Positions 1-6,833 of a stretch of 9,840 nucleotides of DNA are shown one piece after another (within the stretch, counting starts at the first letter, position 1; each line of letters opens with the position of its first letter). The notes under the pieces were generated by a model. The model did not search any database. It was not told the DNA's origin and saw nothing but the letters and a program-made list of their open reading frames with translations. The position numbers and the translations under genes were made by a program. The stretch comes from Xanthobacteraceae bacterium (GTDB lineage Bacteria > Pseudomonadota > Alphaproteobacteria > Rhizobiales > Xanthobacteraceae), in the NCBI GenBank assembly GCA_030040825.1, contig JASHSY010000148.1, positions 1 through 9,840 of the forward strand, in the 5' to 3' direction.

Positions 1-330
1 ACGTCCTACTCGATGCTGCGCACCGCCGCCGAGGCCTACAAGGTGATGCAGTTGCAAGGCCAGAATTTGCCGGCGCTCGTCGCCTTCGATTTGATGACGC
101 GAAGAAACGCCGCGGCGGTCGGCCGTGAGCGCGAGATTGGCAGCATCGCGCCGGGCGCTTACGCGGATCTGGTCGTGCTCGATGCGCGGTCAACGCCGGC
201 GATGGCGCACCGCATGGAAACCGTCCGCGATCTCGAAGAGGAATTGTTTGTGCTGATGACCATGGGCGACGACCGTGCCGTTCGCCAGACCTATATCGCC
301 GGCGAACCGGCGCTTAAAATCAGTCCCTGA
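1..330 (+). CDS. guaD: Guanine deaminase, C-terminal part (5' end outside window)
   Basis: This is the last 109 residues of a guanine deaminase of the amidohydrolase superfamily, the zinc enzyme that hydrolyses guanine to xanthine plus ammonia in the cytoplasm. The frame is open from base 1, so the start and the zinc-binding N-terminal motifs lie to the left. What is visible matches the conserved end of the family: TSYSMLRTAAEAYKV followed by LQGQ, the helix with RNAA, the barrel-exit motif IGSIAPGAYADLVVLD, and the guanine-deaminase-specific tail with AHRMET, EELFVLM and GDDRAV. That tail separates it from dihydroorotases, hydantoinases and chlorohydrolases. It ends TGA at 328-330. The adenine deaminase gene follows on the same strand after 174 bp, and xanthine dehydrogenase, which uses the product xanthine, lies 1.5 kb further on. 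I see no frameshift in the visible part. Confidence 0.9.
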   Translation, partial: TSYSMLRTAAEAYKVMQLQGQNLPALVAFDLMTRRNAAAVGREREIGSIAPGAYADLVVLDARSTPAMAHRMETVRDLEEELFVLMTMGDDRAVRQTYIAGEPALKISP

Positions 331-504
331 GGCGCGCCTCGGACCAGCCGGTTCGCATGACGTTTCCCCCGTTCGAATCACCGACGCAAAGGAACCGCGA
401 CTGCGCCGTGGCCGCCGCATTGCCGGATTCAGGCAACTGCACTAATTCACGCCAATGCTTCTCGTCCGCCGGCGCGTTTGCTAGGGCTTCGGCAGGAGCT
501 TCGC
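331..504. other. Intergenic region between guanine and adenine deaminase genes
   Basis: This 174-bp gap has no convincing gene: the overlapping frames encode Arg/Ala-rich shadow peptides without a ribosome binding site. It holds an imperfect dyad, TTGCC at 420-424 and GGCAA at 432-436 (arms of 5, spacer of 7), about 70 bp before the adenine deaminase start. No clear rho-independent terminator follows guaD, so read-through from guaD into the next gene is possible. I cannot point to a strong sigma-70 promoter here. Confidence 0.5.
494..498 (+). promoter_or_regulatory. Ribosome binding site fixing the adenine deaminase start
   Basis: AGGAG at 494-498 sits 6 bases before the ATG at 505. This supports the ATG over the in-frame TTG at 478, which has no comparable Shine-Dalgarno sequence and would add nine residues before the conserved family start. 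Confidence 0.75.
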
Positions 505-1521
505 ATGTCCGATACGCGCGAGTTGATCCAGCGGCTGCCAAAGTGCGAGCTGCACATTCACATCGAAGGCAGTCTGGAGCCGGAGTTGATGTTCGCGCTG
601 GCCAAGCGCAATCATGTCGAGTTGCCCTACCCCTCGGTAGAGGCTGTGCGGCGCGCCTACCACTTTGGCAATTTGCAGGACTTCCTCGATATTTATTATC
701 GCGGCATGTCGGTATTGATCGCGGAGCGGGATTTCTACGACCTCGCCTTTGCCTACCTGCAACGGGCCCACGTCGACAATGTCCGACACGTCGAGATGTT
801 CTTTGATCCGCAAGGCCACACCACCCGCGGCATCGCCTTCGGCACGGTGGTTGACGGGCTATCCCGCGCCATCGCCGACGCGAAACGGCAGTTCGGCGTT
901 GAGGCGAGCCTGATCATGTGCTTTCTCCGCCACCTCGACGAAACCGACGCCCAGAAGACTTTGGATTCGGCGTTGGCCTTCCGCGACAAGATCGTCGGTG
1001 TCGGGCTCGATTCATCCGAGCGAGGCCATCCGCCAAGCAAATTCGCCCATGTGTTTGCGCGTGCGCGCGCCGCCGGCTTGTTCGTCACCGCCCATGCCGG
1101 CGAGGAAGGACCGCCGAGTTATGTCTGGGAAGCGCTCGACATCCTCGGTGTCGGCCGCGTCGATCACGGCAATCGCTCGCTCGAAGACGAGGCGCTGGTC
1201 GGGCGGCTAGCGCGCGAGAAGATCGCGCTCACGGTATGTCCGCTGTCGAATTTGCGATTGCGCGTGATCGACGATCTGACCCGGCACCCGCTGCGGCGAA
1301 TGCTGGACAAGGGTCTCGCCGTCACCGTCAACTCCGATGACCCGGCGTATTTCGGCGGCTATGTGAACGAAAATTACCGCGCGGTGACGGATGCACTCCG
1401 ACTGACGCGCGATGAAATCATCGCCATTGTGCGCAACGGCTTCGAGGCCTCGCTGATGCCGGTGGCGGCAAAGGCAGGCGCCATCGCCGAACTCGATCGC
1501 ATCGCGGCCGCGACGGAATAA
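505..1521 (+). CDS. Adenine deaminase (adenosine/AMP deaminase superfamily type)
   Basis: A 338-residue metal-dependent deaminase predicted to convert adenine to hypoxanthine and ammonia in the cytoplasm. It has the A_deaminase-family landmarks: HIH near the N-terminus (His17, His19) in LPKCELHIHIEGSLEPE, TAHAGE (His197, catalytic Glu200), RVDHG (His221) and the NSDDP metal-binding Asp278. The segments YHFGNLQDFLDIYY, HVEMFFDPQGHTTRGI, FLRHL, GLDSSERGHPPSKF and DPAYFGGYVNENY match the adenine deaminase subgroup (yeast Aah1 and Pseudomonas PA0148 type). That is the basis for calling adenine rather than adenosine as substrate; automated annotation often labels such genes adenosine deaminase. 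Length fits the subgroup (about 315-350). The hypoxanthine product is a substrate of the xanthine dehydrogenase encoded nearby on the other strand. It is complete with no missing catalytic residue. The substrate call is inferred from family likeness; the deaminase call itself is secure. Confidence 0.88.
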   Translation: MSDTRELIQRLPKCELHIHIEGSLEPELMFALAKRNHVELPYPSVEAVRRAYHFGNLQDFLDIYYRGMSVLIAERDFYDLAFAYLQRAHVDNVRHVEMFFDPQGHTTRGIAFGTVVDGLSRAIADAKRQFGVEASLIMCFLRHLDETDAQKTLDSALAFRDKIVGVGLDSSERGHPPSKFAHVFARARAAGLFVTAHAGEEGPPSYVWEALDILGVGRVDHGNRSLEDEALVGRLAREKIALTVCPLSNLRLRVIDDLTRHPLRRMLDKGLAVTVNSDDPAYFGGYVNENYRAVTDALRLTRDEIIAIVRNGFEASLMPVAAKAGAIAELDRIAAATE

Positions 1522-1546
1522 CGGCGGGGCGACGCCGCCCCGCCGT
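1521..1546. terminator. Perfect GC hairpin after adenine deaminase, possible bidirectional terminator
   Basis: CGGCGGGGCG at 1522-1531 pairs perfectly with CGCCCCGCCG at 1536-1545 across the 4-base loop ACGC, and A1521 with T1546 adds an eleventh pair. It begins on the last base of the adenine deaminase stop codon and lies 10 bp beyond the stop of the minus-strand micro-ORF, so it could end transcription from both sides. There is no run of T on the + strand side and only a short TTATT on the minus side. It is therefore a terminator-like structure, not a canonical intrinsic terminator. Confidence 0.55.
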
Positions 1547-1555
1547 CACGTCCGA

Positions 1556-1633
1556 CTAGACCGGAAAACCAGCCCCAGCGACCAACGCCAGCGAGGCAAT
1601 GCCCGCGAGCAGCACATTGCGACGATAACTCAT
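1556..1633 (-). CDS. Micro-ORF, 25-residue signal-peptide-like hydrophobic peptide
   Basis: A 25-codon ORF beginning MSYRRNVLLAGIASLALV and ending TAG at 1556-1558. Residues 4-5 are both Arg and residues 7-22 are hydrophobic, the layout of a Sec signal peptide or a very small single-span membrane peptide. There is no lipobox Cys and no mature domain. AGGAG (complement of 1641-1645) lies 7 bases before the ATG, and a promoter-like pair sits about 75-100 bp upstream of it. The 3' side leads into the hairpin at 1521-1546, so the unit looks self-contained. Small secreted proteins of alphaproteobacteria often begin in this way and continue for tens of residues, so this could be a gene truncated just after its signal sequence. 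No continuation is recognisable in other frames downstream. It could equally be a real short membrane peptide. Function unknown. Confidence 0.42.
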   Translation of the reverse strand: MSYRRNVLLAGIASLALVAGAGFPV

Positions 1634-1640
1634 TAAGCGT

Positions 1641-1645
1641 CTCCT
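1641..1645 (-). promoter_or_regulatory. Ribosome binding site of the micro-ORF
   Basis: CTCCT on the + strand reads AGGAG on the minus strand, 7 bases from the ATG at 1633. It is among the best Shine-Dalgarno matches in the window and is the main reason to take the 25-codon ORF seriously. Confidence 0.5.
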
Positions 1646-1706
1646 GTTGCCTTGTTCCGCGTCCACGGTCTTCCGGGACGGTCCGTTCAGCGAACGCGAC
1701 AGCAGG

Positions 1707-1733
1707 ATTTTAGTTCCGTGAATCGCCAGACAA
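1707..1733 (-). promoter_or_regulatory. Possible sigma-70-like promoter for the micro-ORF
   Basis: On the minus strand TTGTCT (complement of 1728-1733) is followed after 15 bp by TAAAAT (complement of 1707-1712), five of six matches to the -10 consensus. The spacer is slightly short. Transcription would start near 1700, giving a leader of roughly 65 bases that ends with the ribosome binding site at 1641-1645. Besides the promoter-like sequence, I see nothing gene-like between 1634 and 1798. Confidence 0.35.
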
Positions 1734-1798
1734 GGACGCGTTGCGAAATCGCACGAATGCTTGCACTGCAGCGTCAAAGACTCAAAGCGGAGATTCGA

Positions 1799-2797
1799 TT
1801 ACGCCGGCTGAGTCGCGGGACTCGTCTGCGTTACCGCAGCCTGCTCGTGCAGCACGAGGAGTTGCGCAGTAAGCGCGGCGGCGATCACCGCCGGCTCCTT
1901 GCCTTTGATCGCCGTGATGCCGATCGGGCAGACCAGCCGGTCGAGCTCGCGTTCGCGGATGCCAAGTTGCCGAGCCCAGCTCATGAACCGCGCGCGCTTG
2001 GTTTCCGAGCCGATCAGACCGACAAAATCGAACGCGCCGCGCTGCAACGCTTGCGCAGTGATGTCGAAGTCGAGCGGGTGCGAATGGGTCATGACGATGA
2101 CCAGGGCGTCGCGCGGCGCGTCGGCCAATTCGCGCCCGAACGCGTCGGTGCAAACGGTCACGACACTTTGCGGGATATGCTGCGGAAACTGGTCGGCGCG
2201 GCTATCGATCCAGCGCACGGCAAATGGCAAAGGCGCCAGCGCCAACACCAGCGCGCGGCCGACATGGCCGGCGCCGAACAACAACACCGGCGTGACCAGC
2301 TCGCCGAATTGCTCGCGGAACGGCATGTTGGCGAACGACGCCGGCGGCGCGGCTGCGTGCGTCCTCCAGTCGATCGCATCGTACCGCGCAAGCGTGCGCA
2401 CAATCCTGCCGTCGTCATTGAGGCGGCTGTTCGTCGCGAACGCACCAGCCTGCTCCGCTTCGATCAATCGCGCGACCATTGGCAGGTCGTTGCGATCGAA
2501 GCTTTCGGTCAGCGTTTTCACCATCCCGCCGCAGCATTGGCCGAGATTGGGGCCAAGCGGCCAATCGCGGAACTGCGCCTTGCCGCGTCCCGCTGCGAGC
2601 AGCGCGCGCGCTGCTGCAAGCGCCTCATATTCCAGTCGGCCGCCGCCGATCGAGCCGAAGAAGCCGCCGTCCGGTTGCAGCACGATGCGTGCGCCGGCCC
2701 CGCGCGGCACCGAACCGGCGGCGCCGACCACGCTTAACAGCGCGGCGCTGCCGTACCGCTCGATCGCGTCCCGTATGCGGGTCCAGACCTTCGCCAT
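1799..2797 (-). CDS. xdhC: Xanthine dehydrogenase accessory protein XdhC
   Basis: A 332-residue XdhC/CoxI-family protein. Members bind molybdenum cofactor, promote its sulfuration and insert it into the XdhB subunit, without being part of the finished enzyme. Visible landmarks are the N-terminal stretch SVVGAAGSVPRGAGARIVL (residues 22-40), GSIGGGRLEYEAL (48-60) and the paired cysteines in LGQCCGG (Cys88, Cys89). A Rossmann-type segment VLLFGAGHVGRAL (171-183) follows, then MTHSHPLDFDI (236-246), FVGLIGSETKRARF (258-271) and PIGITAIKGKEPAVIAAAL (291-309). The final dozen residues are a low-complexity Ala/Thr/Pro tail. The ATG at 2797 fits the family's MAKVW-like start; the frame stays open upstream, but that part lies within xdhB and is a shadow. 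The ribosome binding site is weak. It is the last gene of the xdhA-xdhB-xdhC operon, 50 bp after xdhB. Confidence 0.93.
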   Translation of the reverse strand: MAKVWTRIRDAIERYGSAALLSVVGAAGSVPRGAGARIVLQPDGGFFGSIGGGRLEYEALAAARALLAAGRGKAQFRDWPLGPNLGQCCGGMVKTLTESFDRNDLPMVARLIEAEQAGAFATNSRLNDDGRIVRTLARYDAIDWRTHAAAPPASFANMPFREQFGELVTPVLLFGAGHVGRALVLALAPLPFAVRWIDSRADQFPQHIPQSVVTVCTDAFGRELADAPRDALVIVMTHSHPLDFDITAQALQRGAFDFVGLIGSETKRARFMSWARQLGIRERELDRLVCPIGITAIKGKEPAVIAAALTAQLLVLHEQAAVTQTSPATQPA

Positions 2798-2847
2798 CTC
2801 GCTTATGCTCTTCGCAGCACCGTCCGCGGGATCATGCCGGTTAGATA

Positions 2848-5163
2848 TTAACGCGGCGCGAGCGCGGCCACTGCATCGACCGGGCCGATCGCCTTGAGTA
2901 TCGCTTCCGGAGTGGCGGGAGCGTCGAGCGCGACCGGCCGCCCCGGATTGAGCGAGTATATCGCATCGGCGACGGCCGCGAATACCGAAATGGCCAGCAT
3001 CAGCGGCGGCTCGCCGACCGCCTTCGAGCGATAGATTGATTCCTCGCGATTCGAACCATCGAACAGCGCCACCCGGAAATCCGGCGGCACGTCGGAGGCG
3101 ACCGGAATCTTGTAGGTCGAGGGTGCGTGGGTCAGGAGCCGGCCCTTGTCGTCGTAAACCAGCTCCTCCGTCGTCAGCCAGCCCATGCCCTGGACGAACG
3201 CGCCTTCGATCTGGCCGATATCGAGCGCCGGATTGATCGAGCGGCCGACGTCGTGGAGGATGTCGACGCGGCGAACGCTCATCTCGCCGGTCAGAATGTC
3301 GAGCAACACTTCGCTGCAAGCCGCGCCGTAGGCGTAATAGAAGAACGGCCGGCCCCTGCCCTTTTCGCGGTCCCAGTGGAGCTTCGGCGTTTTGTAATAG
3401 CCGGCAGCCGATAGATGCACGCGCCCGGCATGGGCCTTCTTGGCCAATTCGCCGAAAGGAATGCTCTCGTTACCGATAAAAACGCGGTCGTCGCGGAAGC
3501 TGATGAGTTCCTCGGCGACATTCCAGTTTTCGGCCGCAAACTTGCGCAGCCGCCCTTTGATCTCGCGCGCCGCGATCTGCACCGCCATGCCGTTGAGATC
3601 GGTCCCGGATGAGGCGGCGGTCGCCGACGTATTCGGCACCTTGTCGGTCGACGTGGCGGTGATATGCACGCGCGAGAGCTCGATGCCGAACTCCTCGGCG
3701 GCGATCTGTGCGACTTTCTGGAACAGGCCCTGGCCCATTTCCGTGCCGCCGTGATTAAGGTGCACCGAACCATCCTGATAGACGTGCACCAGCGCGCCGG
3801 CCTGATTGAGGTGGGTCAGCGTAAACGAAATGCCGAATTTCACCGGCGTCAGCGCGATGCCCTTCTTCAGGATCGGCGAGCGCGCATTGAATTCCGCAAT
3901 CTCCTTGCGGCGAGCGCGGTAATTCGAGGTGCGTTCGAGCTGTTCGATCAGCCGGGGCGCCACGTCGTGATCTTCGACGGTTTGGCCGTAGGGCGTCACG
4001 TCACGCCCGCGACCGTAAAGATTGGCTTTGCGCACGTCGAGCGGATCGATCTGCAAATTCCAGGCGATGGCGTCGATCACCCGCTCGACCGCCAGCATGC
4101 CCTGTGGGCCGCCGAAACCGCGAAACGCTGTGTTGGACACGGTGTTGGTTTTTACCCGCTCGGTATGGATGCGGTATTCCGGCAGAAAGTAGGCGTTATC
4201 CGCGTGGAACATGGCGCGGTCGACCACGCCGATGGAAAGATCGGCCGAGCAGCCGCAGCGCGCGTCAAGATCGAGATCGACGGCGCGAATGCGCCCGTTG
4301 GCCTCGTAACCGACCGAATAGGCGACCGCGAAATCGTGCCGCTTGCCGGTCATCACCATGTCGGCGTCGCGGTCGAGGCGGATTTTGCAGGGCCGGCCGG
4401 TGGCGCGCGCAGCCAGCGCGGCGATCACCGCCCATTGCGTCGCTTGCGTTTCCTTGCCGCCAAAGCCGCCGCCCATGCGGCGCACGCGGCAAGTGACGAA
4501 AGAATCCGGCAACGCCAGGACGCGCGCCACGATGTGCTGAACTTCGCTCGGATGCTGCGTCGAGGAGTAAACCAGGACGGCACCGTCTTCGCCCGGCACC
4601 GCCAGCGCGACTTGCCCCTCCAGATAAAAGTGCTCCTGGCCGCCGACGCGGATGGTCCCCGCGCAACGATGCGGCGCGGCGGCAATCGTCTTGGCGTAAT
4701 CGCCGTTGGTAAAAGCGTAATCCGGCAGCACGCGTTCGCCGGCCGCCTTGCCCTGCTCCACCGAGACGTTCGGGGTCTCGACGGCGACTTCGATCTTGCC
4801 GCGCAACGCGGCGCGGCGGGCGGCATCGCGCGTTTTCGCAATCACCGCAAATACCGGCTGGCTGTGGAAATCGATGCGGTCGTGCGCAAATACCGGCTCA
4901 TCGGCGTTGGCCGGTGAGATGTCGTTCTTGCCGGGTATATGCGCGGCGGTAATCACCGTCACCACCTCCGGCGCGCCTTGCACGTCGCTCAAATCGACGC
5001 GGCGAATGACGCCGCGCGCGACCGGCGCGCCGCCGATCGCGACATGCAGCGTGCCGTTCGGCTCGGCAATATCGTCGATGTATTCGGCGGCGCCTTGTAC
5101 GTGTTTAGCGCCGCTGTCATGCGGCAGCGGCTGGTAAACGTGGCGGAGCGGCGCATCGAGCAT
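2848..5163 (-). CDS. xdhB: Xanthine dehydrogenase, molybdopterin-binding large subunit
   Basis: A 771-residue catalytic subunit that hydroxylates hypoxanthine to xanthine and xanthine to urate at a molybdenum cofactor. It pairs with XdhA as in Rhodobacter capsulatus. Pocket residues named from bovine xanthine oxidase are all present: Gln176 in GGQEHFYLEG (Q767), Glu238 in GGGFGGKET (E802), Arg316 in VVDRAMFH (R880), and Arg348/Phe350 in NTAFRGFGG (R912/F914). The SFT of KFGISFT (F1009/T1010) and the base Glu of VGEPPL near residue 718 (E1261) are there too. The E802 and R880 equivalents are the purine-binding pair, which argues against aldehyde oxidase or CO dehydrogenase. The family start motif PLPHDSGAKHVQG is at residue 12. 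I chose the ATG at 5163, four bases past the xdhA stop with GAG upstream; an ATG at 5181, overlapping xdhA by 14 bp, would add six residues. Confidence 0.95.
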   Translation of the reverse strand: MLDAPLRHVYQPLPHDSGAKHVQGAAEYIDDIAEPNGTLHVAIGGAPVARGVIRRVDLSDVQGAPEVVTVITAAHIPGKNDISPANADEPVFAHDRIDFHSQPVFAVIAKTRDAARRAALRGKIEVAVETPNVSVEQGKAAGERVLPDYAFTNGDYAKTIAAAPHRCAGTIRVGGQEHFYLEGQVALAVPGEDGAVLVYSSTQHPSEVQHIVARVLALPDSFVTCRVRRMGGGFGGKETQATQWAVIAALAARATGRPCKIRLDRDADMVMTGKRHDFAVAYSVGYEANGRIRAVDLDLDARCGCSADLSIGVVDRAMFHADNAYFLPEYRIHTERVKTNTVSNTAFRGFGGPQGMLAVERVIDAIAWNLQIDPLDVRKANLYGRGRDVTPYGQTVEDHDVAPRLIEQLERTSNYRARRKEIAEFNARSPILKKGIALTPVKFGISFTLTHLNQAGALVHVYQDGSVHLNHGGTEMGQGLFQKVAQIAAEEFGIELSRVHITATSTDKVPNTSATAASSGTDLNGMAVQIAAREIKGRLRKFAAENWNVAEELISFRDDRVFIGNESIPFGELAKKAHAGRVHLSAAGYYKTPKLHWDREKGRGRPFFYYAYGAACSEVLLDILTGEMSVRRVDILHDVGRSINPALDIGQIEGAFVQGMGWLTTEELVYDDKGRLLTHAPSTYKIPVASDVPPDFRVALFDGSNREESIYRSKAVGEPPLMLAISVFAAVADAIYSLNPGRPVALDAPATPEAILKAIGPVDAVAALAPR

Positions 5164-5167
5164 GGCA

Positions 5168-6646
5168 TCACTCGGCGGCATCGGCCACCGTCCGGCGATC
5201 GTTGAGGCGCGTGACGCCGGGACCGATCCCGGCGATCTCGGCAAGCGCCTTGATAATCAGATTGCCGGCGACGCGGCTACGATACGCGGCACTGGCACGC
5301 AGATCGCTCAGCGGCGTGAAATCCTCGGCGACCGCATCGGCCGCGGCACGCCAGCGGCTTGAGTCGGTGAGCGACAAACCGCGCAGATTGTCCTCGACCG
5401 TGTTCGCTCGTTTCGGAATTCCCGCCATGCCGCCGAACGCGACCCTGGCCTCGGCGATGTGCCCGCCATCGACGGTCACCCGGAAGGCCGCCAGCACCGC
5501 AGAAATATCCTCATCGAACCGCTTGGTGATCTTGTAAGCACGGAAATGGGTCGCTGGTGGCAGCTTCGGCACCAGCAACCGGCGCACGAATTCACCGCCG
5601 GCGCGATCCTGTTTGCCGTAATCGAGAAAGAAGCTCTCCAGCGGCAGCCGGCGGATGCTTTCGCGGTGGCGCAATTCGACGCTGGCGCCGAGCGCGATCA
5701 ACATCGGCGCCAGATCGCCGATCGGCGAGCCGTTGGCGATGTTACCGCCGACCGTGCCGGCTGCGCGCACCTGGATCGAACCGAAGCGGCGCAGCACTTC
5801 CGCAAGGTCGGGATCGACCGATCCCAGTACCGGCGCGGCGCGCGCCAGCGACACGATCGCGCCGAAGGCGAAACCGTCGGCGGTCTGTTCGATTGCGGCA
5901 AGCTCGGCGACCCGGCCGACGTGAATGATCTTGTCGACCGGTGTCAGTTTCTTGGTGATCCACAATCCGACGTCGGTGGCGCCGGCAATGATAGTGGCGT
6001 CAGGATGCTGCGCGTAAAGCTGCGCCAGCGATTGCTCGCTCACGGGTGCGGCGAAGAAGGCGCGCTCATCGCCGACCAAAAGATCGGCCTTGTCGTCGAG
6101 CGCGGCAAGCGCGCGGCGGCGCACCGCAGCGCTGCGGCTGAACTGATCGTCGGCGCCGTTACAGACTTCCAACGCCGCGTCGACGATCGGTCGGTAGCCG
6201 GTGCAGCGGCACAGATTGCCGGCAAGCGCATCGTTGATCTTTTCGCGGCTGGTCGCGCCGCTGCATTCGTGGTAGTGCGCGAACAAACTCATCACAATGC
6301 CCGGCGTGCAGAAGCCGCATTGCGAGCCGTGGTCGCGAGCCATGGCTTCCTGCACCGGGTGCAACACGCCGTCGTCGGCGAGATCCTCGACGGTGATCAA
6401 CTCGGCGCCGTCGATCTGGCCGAGCATGGTGATGCATGCATTGACCGGCTCGTAGACCAGGCGGCCGTCGCGCTCGCGTACCACGACCACGGCACAGGCG
6501 CCGCAATCGCCCTCCGCGCAACCCTCCTTGGTGCCGATCGAACGCTCTTGTAAACGTAGCCAGTCGAGCAGCGTGGTGCGGGGCAAGAACTCACCGATAC
6601 GCACCGCGCGGCCGCGCCGCTGAAATTGCAGAACGCGTCTCGTCAT
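5168..6646 (-). CDS. xdhA: Xanthine dehydrogenase small subunit, 2Fe-2S and FAD
   Basis: A 492-residue electron-transfer subunit of xanthine dehydrogenase, passing electrons from the molybdenum site through two 2Fe-2S clusters to FAD and then to NAD+. The plant-ferredoxin-type domain carries Cys43, Cys48, Cys51 and Cys71 (EGCAEGDCGACAV, NAC). The second cluster domain carries Cys110, Cys113, Cys146 and Cys148 (SQCGFCTPGIVMS, NLCRCTGYRPI). The FAD domain follows with IIAGATDVGLWITKK (219-233) and GTVGGNIANGSPIGDLAP (297-314), and then the CO-dehydrogenase-flavoprotein-like C-terminal domain (about 365-470). Length fits the bacterial split form (about 460-500). The ATG at 6646 is preferred; a TTG two codons upstream is possible. 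First gene of the operon, almost abutting xdhB, so translational coupling is likely. Confidence 0.95.
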   Translation of the reverse strand: MTRRVLQFQRRGRAVRIGEFLPRTTLLDWLRLQERSIGTKEGCAEGDCGACAVVVVRERDGRLVYEPVNACITMLGQIDGAELITVEDLADDGVLHPVQEAMARDHGSQCGFCTPGIVMSLFAHYHECSGATSREKINDALAGNLCRCTGYRPIVDAALEVCNGADDQFSRSAAVRRRALAALDDKADLLVGDERAFFAAPVSEQSLAQLYAQHPDATIIAGATDVGLWITKKLTPVDKIIHVGRVAELAAIEQTADGFAFGAIVSLARAAPVLGSVDPDLAEVLRRFGSIQVRAAGTVGGNIANGSPIGDLAPMLIALGASVELRHRESIRRLPLESFFLDYGKQDRAGGEFVRRLLVPKLPPATHFRAYKITKRFDEDISAVLAAFRVTVDGGHIAEARVAFGGMAGIPKRANTVEDNLRGLSLTDSSRWRAAADAVAEDFTPLSDLRASAAYRSRVAGNLIIKALAEIAGIGPGVTRLNDRRTVADAAE

Positions 6647-6665
6647 TTCCAAACTCTACCCAGCA

Positions 6666-6694
6666 AAGATATTTGCGCACAACGAATAAACCAA
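6666..6694 (-). promoter_or_regulatory. Candidate xdhA promoter
   Basis: On the minus strand TTGGTT (complement of 6689-6694) and TATCTT (complement of 6666-6671) are separated by 17 bp. The match is only 3/6 and 4/6 to sigma-70 consensus, but spacing is ideal and the leader to the xdhA ATG would be short, about 15 bases. Weak matches are expected if an activator is needed. Confidence 0.3.
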
Positions 6695-6732
6695 GGCAAG
6701 CAAGGGCCGGATGGGTTCATGCTGCCCACGCA

Positions 6733-6762
6733 ATGACTCCGCTGAACGGCGCATGCTAGGAT
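6733..6762 (+). promoter_or_regulatory. Candidate promoter of the MFS transporter
   Basis: ATGACT (6733-6738) and TAGGAT (6757-6762) are 18 bp apart, and a TG two bases before the -10 gives an extended -10. The leader to the ATG at 6834 would be about 65 bases. Confidence 0.25.
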
Positions 6763-6822
6763 TCCGTCCCGCCGGTGCCGGCTCACGTTGGCGCCTTGCG
6801 AGCGTGCGCAGAAAAAGCCGGT

Positions 6823-6829
6823 GGGGAGG
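6823..6829 (+). promoter_or_regulatory. Ribosome binding site fixing the MFS transporter start
   Basis: GGGGAGG at 6823-6829 lies 4 bases before the ATG at 6834. It decides against the in-frame ATG at 6711, which would add 41 Arg/Ser/Gly-rich residues unlike the start of any MFS protein. Confidence 0.7.
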
Positions 6830-6833
6830 CTCC

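Larger units (their letters stand above)
6647..6833. promoter_or_regulatory. Divergent promoter region between xdhA and the MFS transporter
   Basis: This 187-bp gap must contain the start of the xdhABC transcript (leftward) and probably of the transporter (rightward). It contains no ORF with a ribosome binding site of its own. It holds a near-palindrome TTGCGCACAA at 6673-6682 (8 of 10 symmetric), inside the spacer of the best xdhA promoter candidate and so well placed for an operator. A small dyad, GCCGG TG CCGGC, lies at 6771-6782. Confidence 0.6.

Noticed and set aside
331..338. GGCGCGCC palindrome right after the guaD stop
   Set aside because: An 8-base palindrome without loop or T run is common in GC-rich DNA and does not make a terminator.
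371..379. GTTCGAATC, resembling a tRNA T-loop
   Set aside because: The flanking bases do not form the 5-bp T stem and no acceptor, D or anticodon arm can be folded around it.
1654..1693. Repeated ACGGTC sequence in the micro-ORF leader
   Set aside because: Two 6-base direct copies a few bases apart are too short to separate from chance, and no third copy is seen.
1652..2737. Long + strand ORF (361 codons) opposite xdhC
   Set aside because: Arg/Gln/His-rich antisense shadow with no motif; most of it is the complement of the conserved XdhC frame.
2798..3319. N-terminal extension of the XdhC reading frame to 506 residues
   Set aside because: The extra stretch overlaps the 3' end of xdhB, is Arg-rich and unlike any XdhC N-terminus; the conserved protein begins at the ATG at 2797.
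3664..4917. Long + strand ORF (417 codons) opposite xdhB
   Set aside because: It lies wholly antisense to a gene with an unmistakable conserved protein, has His/Arg/Gly-rich composition and no recognisable motif. Such open antisense frames are expected from GC-rich codon bias.
5459..6553. Long + strand ORF (364 codons) opposite xdhA
   Set aside because: Antisense shadow of the FeS/FAD subunit: no ribosome binding site, no family resemblance, composition mirrors the complement of xdhA codons.
6711..6833. Upstream in-frame start for the MFS transporter
   Set aside because: It would add 41 residues of non-membrane, Arg/Ser-rich sequence; the GGGGAGG site just before 6834 marks the true start.
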